A stretch of 17,109 nt of DNA from Bacteroidales bacterium Bact_23 (GTDB lineage Bacteria; Bacteroidota; Bacteroidia; Bacteroidales; Lentimicrobiaceae), in NCBI GenBank assembly GCA_001603685.1, contig LUZO01000312.1, positions 1 through 17,109 of the forward strand, read 5' to 3'. The notes below the pieces were generated by a model that saw nothing but the letters and a program-made list of their open reading frames with translations, did no database searches and was not told the DNA's origin. Position 1 is the first letter of the stretch. The number at the start of each line of letters is the position of its first letter. Shown here piece by piece: positions 13,330 through 17,109 of this stretch. Position numbers and translations under genes: made by a program.

Positions 13330-15858
13330 TCAGGATGATTTATGGGCGACCAGTTTGTTCCTGATCTGATCCATAATCAGCATACTCAGTGCATCGTAGC
13401 TAAGATCACCGGGGTAAACGGCAGGCAGGAATCCGATGTTTATCTTCGTCATAAAACGGGCAAAGTATTTGCCTTTTGGCATCGCTCTGAAAGCGCCGTC
13501 GATGGCTACGGGCACGATGGGAACATTCAGCTCGCGCGACAGTATGGCAAAAGTGCGCTTGAAATGGCCGAGTTCGCCGTTCAGGGTGCGGGTGCCTTCC
13601 GGAAATATGATGAGCTTTTTATTCTGAAGCAGTACCTCAGCCAGCGTTTGAATGGATTGTTTGAGGTCGTAATTGAGGTCAACGATGATGATGTTGTTTC
13701 TGGCAGCCAGGTATTTCAGCAGTTTTCGCCTGAAATGCTTCTCTTTGGCATAGAAATAAGTGTCTCTGATCTGCCGGGTTTTCATTACCGAGGAAACAAA
13801 CAGGCCGTCGAATGAACTCTGGTGATTGGGAGCAATGATGCATGGGCCGTCAGGGATGTTGTCAACCCCGTCGGCGCTGAATCTGAAGTATGAATGAAAC
13901 AGATAGCGCGAAAGCCTGAAAGCCAGACTCCCGATGCGCCATGTGCGGGGCAGTTTGAGCTTGGGTTTCTTCCGAAGAATGTCGTTCCAGTTGACCTCTC
14001 CCTCTTCAATCTTGGTTTTATTGTCGCCAATCCACTCTGCCAGTTGCGAGATGTTGGCAAATTCAGCCATTTTGTGCGGCGGCAGGTCGATGCCGAAAGT
14101 TTGCTGAATCCACTCCTGAAACCCAACCTTGTCGAGCGAATCCATTCCAAGATCCAGTTCGGGATGGTGGGAGGGGAGTACCCTTTGCCCTTTTTCCTTT
14201 TCGAGATATTCGGCAATCAGGAGGTATTCAGGCAGGTCAAAATCCGGCTGGGTGATTTCGGCAGTATCCAGTTGCTGCACAAGCTGCGGAAGTTTGAAAT
14301 GCTGCAGCTTCCCGAGTCTTGTACGCGGTAACTCGTGGTTTGTGACATGAATCCGCATGATCTTTTTATAGGCCGAAACCTTGCGGTTGAACGGTTCAAT
14401 CAGCTCCCACCTGAGTATATCCTCTTCGGTGCGCCCGGGATAGGCCACGATGGCAGCGGGCTCGGGCTGAATGATAACCTGAAGCAGACCATTGTCAAGA
14501 AAAACCCCGCAATCCTTAACCAGGGGCGAGGTAAGCAGCTCATCTTCAAGTTCTATGGGGTTTACATTCTTGCCGTTCGGAAGTACGATAATCTCCTTTT
14601 TCCGCCCGGTGATGTACAGGTAACCATCTTTGTCTATATAGCCAAGGTCGCCTGTCCGGAGCCATCCGTTTTCCAGCACTTCGGCGGTAGCTGCCGGATT
14701 GCGGTAGTACCCTTTCATGATATTCGGCCCTTTTGCAACTATCTCGCCGTCGATAATATCAATCTGAATGCCTTTCATTGTTTCGCCCGGCGAACCTATT
14801 CTTACCCTTCCGGGCTGCGTGAAGGTTATCATAGGCGCTGCTTCAGTCATTCCGTAGCCTTCGAGCACTTCAAAACCAAGGGTCATAAAATCGGCTCCTA
14901 CTGCCGGATCAAGTGCCGCACCGCCCGAAACCAGGGTCTCAAGCGCACCTCCGAACCGGCGGTGAACCGTCCCGAAAACGGTTTTTGAGAACTTCGGGGA
15001 GTTGATTCTCCGTGCCAGCCTGAACAGGAGCGAAGCAACGGCGCTCTGGCTTATTTTATCGGTAATTCCCTTGCGAATGGCTGAATAGAGCCTCGGAACC
15101 CCGATCATTATGGTAATCCGGTTGGCCTGTAGGGTGCCGATAATATCTTCGGAAGCCATGCTGGGGCTGATGGCGATCATTGAACCCACATATAACGGCA
15201 CAATCATCGTTCCCATCAGCGGGAAGATGTGGTGAAGGGGCAGCAGGACCAGTACCCTTGAAGACGGTTTGTAAATGGGAATGTGTTTGCTTACCGCCTC
15301 TACATTTGAAATCAGGTTGGTGTAGGTGAGCATTGCGCCCCGCGGACTACCGGTAGTGCCTGAGGTGTAGATGATTACAGCGGTATCGTCGGGGTTGAAA
15401 TTCGAAACGCCGGATTCGGATTGTGGTTGACAATCCGTGTTTTCGTGCTCATCGAGCAGGAGTACCGGAGCATTGCAGCCGGCGGTTTCCATCGCCTGGC
15501 TCATGGTGGCCGATGTTTCGGCAGTACAAAAAATGGCGGCAGGAGAGGAGTCGCTCAGAATGTAGGCAACCTCAGCCGCCGTAGCCATATAATCAATCGG
15601 AATTGCAATGCCGCCTTTACGCCAGATGGCATAAAAGGCGTAAATCCATGCAGGACGGTTGGCCGAGAAAATAACCACATGGCTGCCGGGCTTAATATCA
15701 ATGAGTCCGGCAAAATGGCTGATTTTTCCAAATAATTGTTCGTAAGTGAGTTTTTCGGATTTGAAGGTGACTGCGATTTGCTGTCCGGCGCTTTTTAGCA
15801 TATTTATTCTGATGATTTGATTTTTAAGATTTTCCGGAAGCACTGGATTTAAAGTCAC
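13330..15858 (-). CDS. acyl-adenylate ligase / acyl carrier / PlsC acyltransferase fusion
   Basis: This 842-residue three-domain protein begins with an AMP-forming acyl ligase (about 20-525): YTSGTTGSPRG (164-174), GYGMTEA (334-340), RTGDLGY (401-407) and the catalytic Lys517 in RTRLGKLQ. Next is a carrier-protein domain (about 543-612) with GMDSLDK, where Ser574 is the phosphopantetheine site. Last is a PlsC-type acyltransferase (about 640-835) with NHQSSFD (His679, Asp684) and FPEGTR (752-757). All active-site residues are present. The likely cycle is fatty acid activation, loading on the built-in carrier, then transfer to a lysolipid or amine acceptor. E. coli Aas has the two enzyme domains in the opposite order and no fused carrier. 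The start is GTG 15858; ATG 15801 is an alternative but would remove part of the usual ligase N-terminus. Confidence 0.9.
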   Translation of the reverse strand: MTLNPVLPENLKNQIIRINMLKSAGQQIAVTFKSEKLTYEQLFGKISHFAGLIDIKPGSHVVIFSANRPAWIYAFYAIWRKGGIAIPIDYMATAAEVAYILSDSSPAAIFCTAETSATMSQAMETAGCNAPVLLLDEHENTDCQPQSESGVSNFNPDDTAVIIYTSGTTGSPRGAMLTYTNLISNVEAVSKHIPIYKPSSRVLVLLPLHHIFPLMGTMIVPLYVGSMIAISPSMASEDIIGTLQANRITIMIGVPRLYSAIRKGITDKISQSAVASLLFRLARRINSPKFSKTVFGTVHRRFGGALETLVSGGAALDPAVGADFMTLGFEVLEGYGMTEAAPMITFTQPGRVRIGSPGETMKGIQIDIIDGEIVAKGPNIMKGYYRNPAATAEVLENGWLRTGDLGYIDKDGYLYITGRKKEIIVLPNGKNVNPIELEDELLTSPLVKDCGVFLDNGLLQVIIQPEPAAIVAYPGRTEEDILRWELIEPFNRKVSAYKKIMRIHVTNHELPRTRLGKLQHFKLPQLVQQLDTAEITQPDFDLPEYLLIAEYLEKEKGQRVLPSHHPELDLGMDSLDKVGFQEWIQQTFGIDLPPHKMAEFANISQLAEWIGDNKTKIEEGEVNWNDILRKKPKLKLPRTWRIGSLAFRLSRYLFHSYFRFSADGVDNIPDGPCIIAPNHQSSFDGLFVSSVMKTRQIRDTYFYAKEKHFRRKLLKYLAARNNIIIVDLNYDLKQSIQTLAEVLLQNKKLIIFPEGTRTLNGELGHFKRTFAILSRELNVPIVPVAIDGAFRAMPKGKYFARFMTKINIGFLPAVYPGDLSYDALSMLIMDQIRNKLVAHKSS

Positions 15859-15871
15859 CCTGCCCCGCAGG
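15859..15871 (-). promoter_or_regulatory. hairpin touching the GTG start of the ligase gene
   Basis: In the minus-strand transcript CCTGC-GGG-GCAGG (15871-15859) forms a 5-bp GC stem with a 3-nt loop that ends directly at GTG 15858. It would cover the ribosome landing site. Either translation is restrained or ATG 15801 is the start in use. Confidence 0.35.
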
Positions 15872-15937
15872 CACGAATGATTTGTAAACGCCGGCGGTGT
15901 TTAAATCCCGACCCCTGCTACTCTCCCTGCAACTAAA

Positions 15938-15945
15938 CAAAAATA
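15938..15945 (-). promoter_or_regulatory. -7 promoter box for the ligase fusion gene
   Basis: On the minus strand this reads TATTTTTG, a perfect TAnnTTTG match, 79 nt before GTG 15858. The -33 position holds only ACTG (15970-15967, 21-nt spacer). The gene could also be read through from the nuclease gene 146 nt upstream, because only a weak AT-rich hairpin (TTTTCAG 15963-15969 with CTGAAAA 15981-15987, no T-tract after it) follows that gene. Confidence 0.4.
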
Positions 15946-16004
15946 GTACAATAAGGTTTCTGTTTTCAGTGATGAATGTGCTGAAAAAACTGAATTTCTG
16001 AAAC

Positions 16005-16871
16005 TTATTCATCATCCGGAATTGTTACTTCCCGCAGGCTGCAAAGGTTACGGGCTTCGCTTATTACTTTTTCGTGCAGATTATGCGGCAGCGAAAGTAC
16101 ATCCAGCAGTTCGGGTTTAGCGCACAAATCGGCACACAAGACCACGCCGGTATCCACCAGGTGCTGCTTCTGCTTTTTATTCAGATTGGTAATTACCGTA
16201 ATCGGGAAGAGGCCGGTTCGCTGAACCAGGTCTTTCAGGCTTCCACGCCGCGGATAGTCCCAACCTACCAGATGCAGACCGGCACACCTGCCGTAGACCT
16301 CGGCATCTTCCGAAAAACGGGTGTTGGTTACCACCCATCCCTGATATGTCCGGTGGCTTTCCGGCGCTTCGGATTCCCAAACCGTTTTCAGATCGATAAA
16401 CCTGGACTGGATATAGAGCGGGATCTGAACGGTACAAATGCGGCCGGCTGTATTGTGGTATTTGCACTCAATCATGATTTTCTGCCTTTCGTTCCAGGCC
16501 AGCACATCAACCTCGTGATTCACACACTTTCCGGGAAGAATGATGCCGACATTCACCTCGTAGCCGAGCCGCTTCATCAGTTCGCCAACAAATTTTTCGA
16601 ATGGGTAACCCGTCGGGCCAAGCTCCATAATGGCGTTTTTCAGGCTGTAACGCGCCGCCAGCGAATGCACACGCCTGTGAAGCAGTTTGTACGCTTTTTT
16701 ATAGATGGTCCTGGTTGGGATGCCTTCGTAAAGCTCTTTTCTGATTTCCGGAATAATGGAGTGGATAATCTCTTCGGAAGCTCCCGAATTCCGCAACGAA
16801 TGGATTAGCTTCTCTTCGGAGAAATCCTGCCTTTCGCCCGATGATTTTTTAACAGTGACGCGAGTTCCCAT
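16005..16871 (-). CDS. ATP-cone / Mrr-like PD-(D/E)xK nuclease
   Basis: This 288-residue protein has three parts. Residues about 3-85 resemble an ATP-cone (VTVKKSSGERQDFSEEKLIHSLRNSG, then paired helices), the nucleotide-binding module of ribonucleotide reductase and NrdR. Residues about 88-210 are an Mrr-type restriction endonuclease core: FEKFVGELMKRLGYEV, then HEVDVL (Glu120, Asp122) and MIECKYH (Glu135, Lys137), and TNTRFSEDAEVYGRCAGLHLVGWD. The catalytic set D-(E)xK is intact. Residues about 211-285 form a helical end I cannot assign. No methyltransferase or specificity subunit is nearby, so it is not a classical restriction system. A DNA-cleaving enzyme switched by ATP or dATP is the natural reading, but it is inference. 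It has its own promoter at 16895-16926. Confidence 0.85.
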   Translation of the reverse strand: MGTRVTVKKSSGERQDFSEEKLIHSLRNSGASEEIIHSIIPEIRKELYEGIPTRTIYKKAYKLLHRRVHSLAARYSLKNAIMELGPTGYPFEKFVGELMKRLGYEVNVGIILPGKCVNHEVDVLAWNERQKIMIECKYHNTAGRICTVQIPLYIQSRFIDLKTVWESEAPESHRTYQGWVVTNTRFSEDAEVYGRCAGLHLVGWDYPRRGSLKDLVQRTGLFPITVITNLNKKQKQHLVDTGVVLCADLCAKPELLDVLSLPHNLHEKVISEARNLCSLREVTIPDDE

Positions 16872-16894
16872 ATGCTGATGTGGTTACAAGGGCG

Positions 16895-16926
16895 TAAAAA
16901 TAGTAAAAGATCGGGCTGAACCCAAA
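16895..16926 (-). promoter_or_regulatory. promoter of the ATP-cone nuclease gene
   Basis: On the minus strand TTTG (16926-16923), exactly 20 nt, TATTTTTA (16902-16895) matches the Bacteroidota consensus with one mismatch, the final G. It ends 23 nt before the ATG at 16871. Confidence 0.6.
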
Positions 16927-16982
16927 AACAGGCGTATGATTGTGAAATTGTGGATTGTTTACCAAAGGATATAAATCAAGCG

Positions 16983-17018
16983 CAGGTAAGTTTAAATGGT
17001 TGAAGTAACTTATACCTG
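16983..17018. repeat. imperfect inverted repeat near the right edge
   Basis: CAGGTA (16983-16988) and TACCTG (17013-17018) pair, and AGTT/AACT continues the stem after a 2-nt bulge. A T-rich stretch follows on the plus strand. With no gene seen on either side inside the window its role cannot be told; it may end or begin a unit beyond 17109. Confidence 0.3.
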
Positions 17019-17109
17019 TCTTTACGAATATTTTACTTTTTTACACAACTCCGTAACCTACATTGCGTTTAAGTACTGATTATTGTCATTTTGGTAGTTA
17101 TTCTCATAC

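Noticed and set aside
13173..13369. two short plus-strand frames between ilvA and the ligase gene
   Set aside because: They run through the strong hairpin at 13277-13300 and into the antisense of the ligase gene, with no family resemblance.
15824..16015. 63-codon minus-strand frame between nuclease and ligase genes
   Set aside because: It overlaps both neighbours, has no motif, and turns into a low-complexity Ser/Gly/Lys tail.
16074..16808. 244-codon plus-strand frame opposite the nuclease gene
   Set aside because: No recognisable domain, and it is antisense to a gene with intact catalytic motifs and a promoter.
16997..17080. 27-codon plus-strand frame near the right edge
   Set aside because: Too short, no ribosome site or family, and it overlaps an inverted repeat.
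17062..17093. plus-strand promoter-like pair ATTG, 20 nt, TCATTTTG
   Set aside because: Two mismatches and no gene visible before the window ends, so it cannot be supported.
1..17109. search for CRISPR arrays, tRNA/rRNA genes, transposases and toxin-antitoxin pairs
   Set aside because: No regularly spaced repeats, cloverleaf or rRNA-like stretches, or transposase motifs were seen by eye. The short repeats at 1-110 are too irregular and too close together for a CRISPR array.

Overview
The window looks like chromosomal DNA from a member of the Bacteroidota, probably Bacteroidales or a close relative. The evidence is a surface protein with a type IX secretion (T9SS) type A sorting tail, a DUF4293 membrane protein, an M13 metallopeptidase lipoprotein, and several promoters of the Bacteroidota form TTTG-N19-22-TAnnTTTG with weak or absent Shine-Dalgarno sequences. 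There are no rRNA or tRNA genes, CRISPR arrays or insertion sequences. The assignment below phylum level is inference.

Layout. Positions 1-347 carry no gene. They hold AT-rich short direct repeats, a small REP-like hairpin and a decayed long inverted repeat. Positions 348-4493 (minus strand) are a tight three-gene surface-glycan operon, read as GT4 glycosyltransferase, then a formyltransferase-like/beta-propeller fusion, then a Wzx-type flippase, with 14-nt and 4-nt gene overlaps and a TATATTTG promoter box in front. A HAD hydrolase lies upstream on the same strand (4601-5269). A 451-nt divergent intergenic region (5270-5720) with three inverted repeats and a possible 38-codon ORF separates it from the plus-strand genes.

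The plus-strand genes are a large secreted GLUG-repeat T9SS protein (5721-8357), an M13 lipoprotein peptidase (8554-10626) and a small DUF4293 membrane protein (10842-11315). The first two each end in a convincing hairpin terminator. DUF4293 converges, with only 5 nt between stop codons, on a minus-strand pair: threonine ammonia-lyase ilvA followed by a YfcE-type phosphodiesterase. Further right, still on the minus strand, are a three-domain acyl ligase / carrier protein / acyltransferase fusion (13330-15858) and a nuclease joining an ATP-cone to an Mrr-like PD-(D/E)xK core (16005-16871).

How the genes fit together. The glycan operon would build, possibly modify and export a lipid-linked oligosaccharide. 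The T9SS protein and the M13 lipoprotein are envelope functions. ilvA supplies 2-oxobutanoate for isoleucine and odd/branched precursors. The ligase fusion probably activates a fatty acid and passes it to a lipid acceptor. The most unusual items are the ATP-cone nuclease, the ligase-ACP-acyltransferase fusion and the formyltransferase-propeller fusion. I found no clear multi-gene defence or mobile system.
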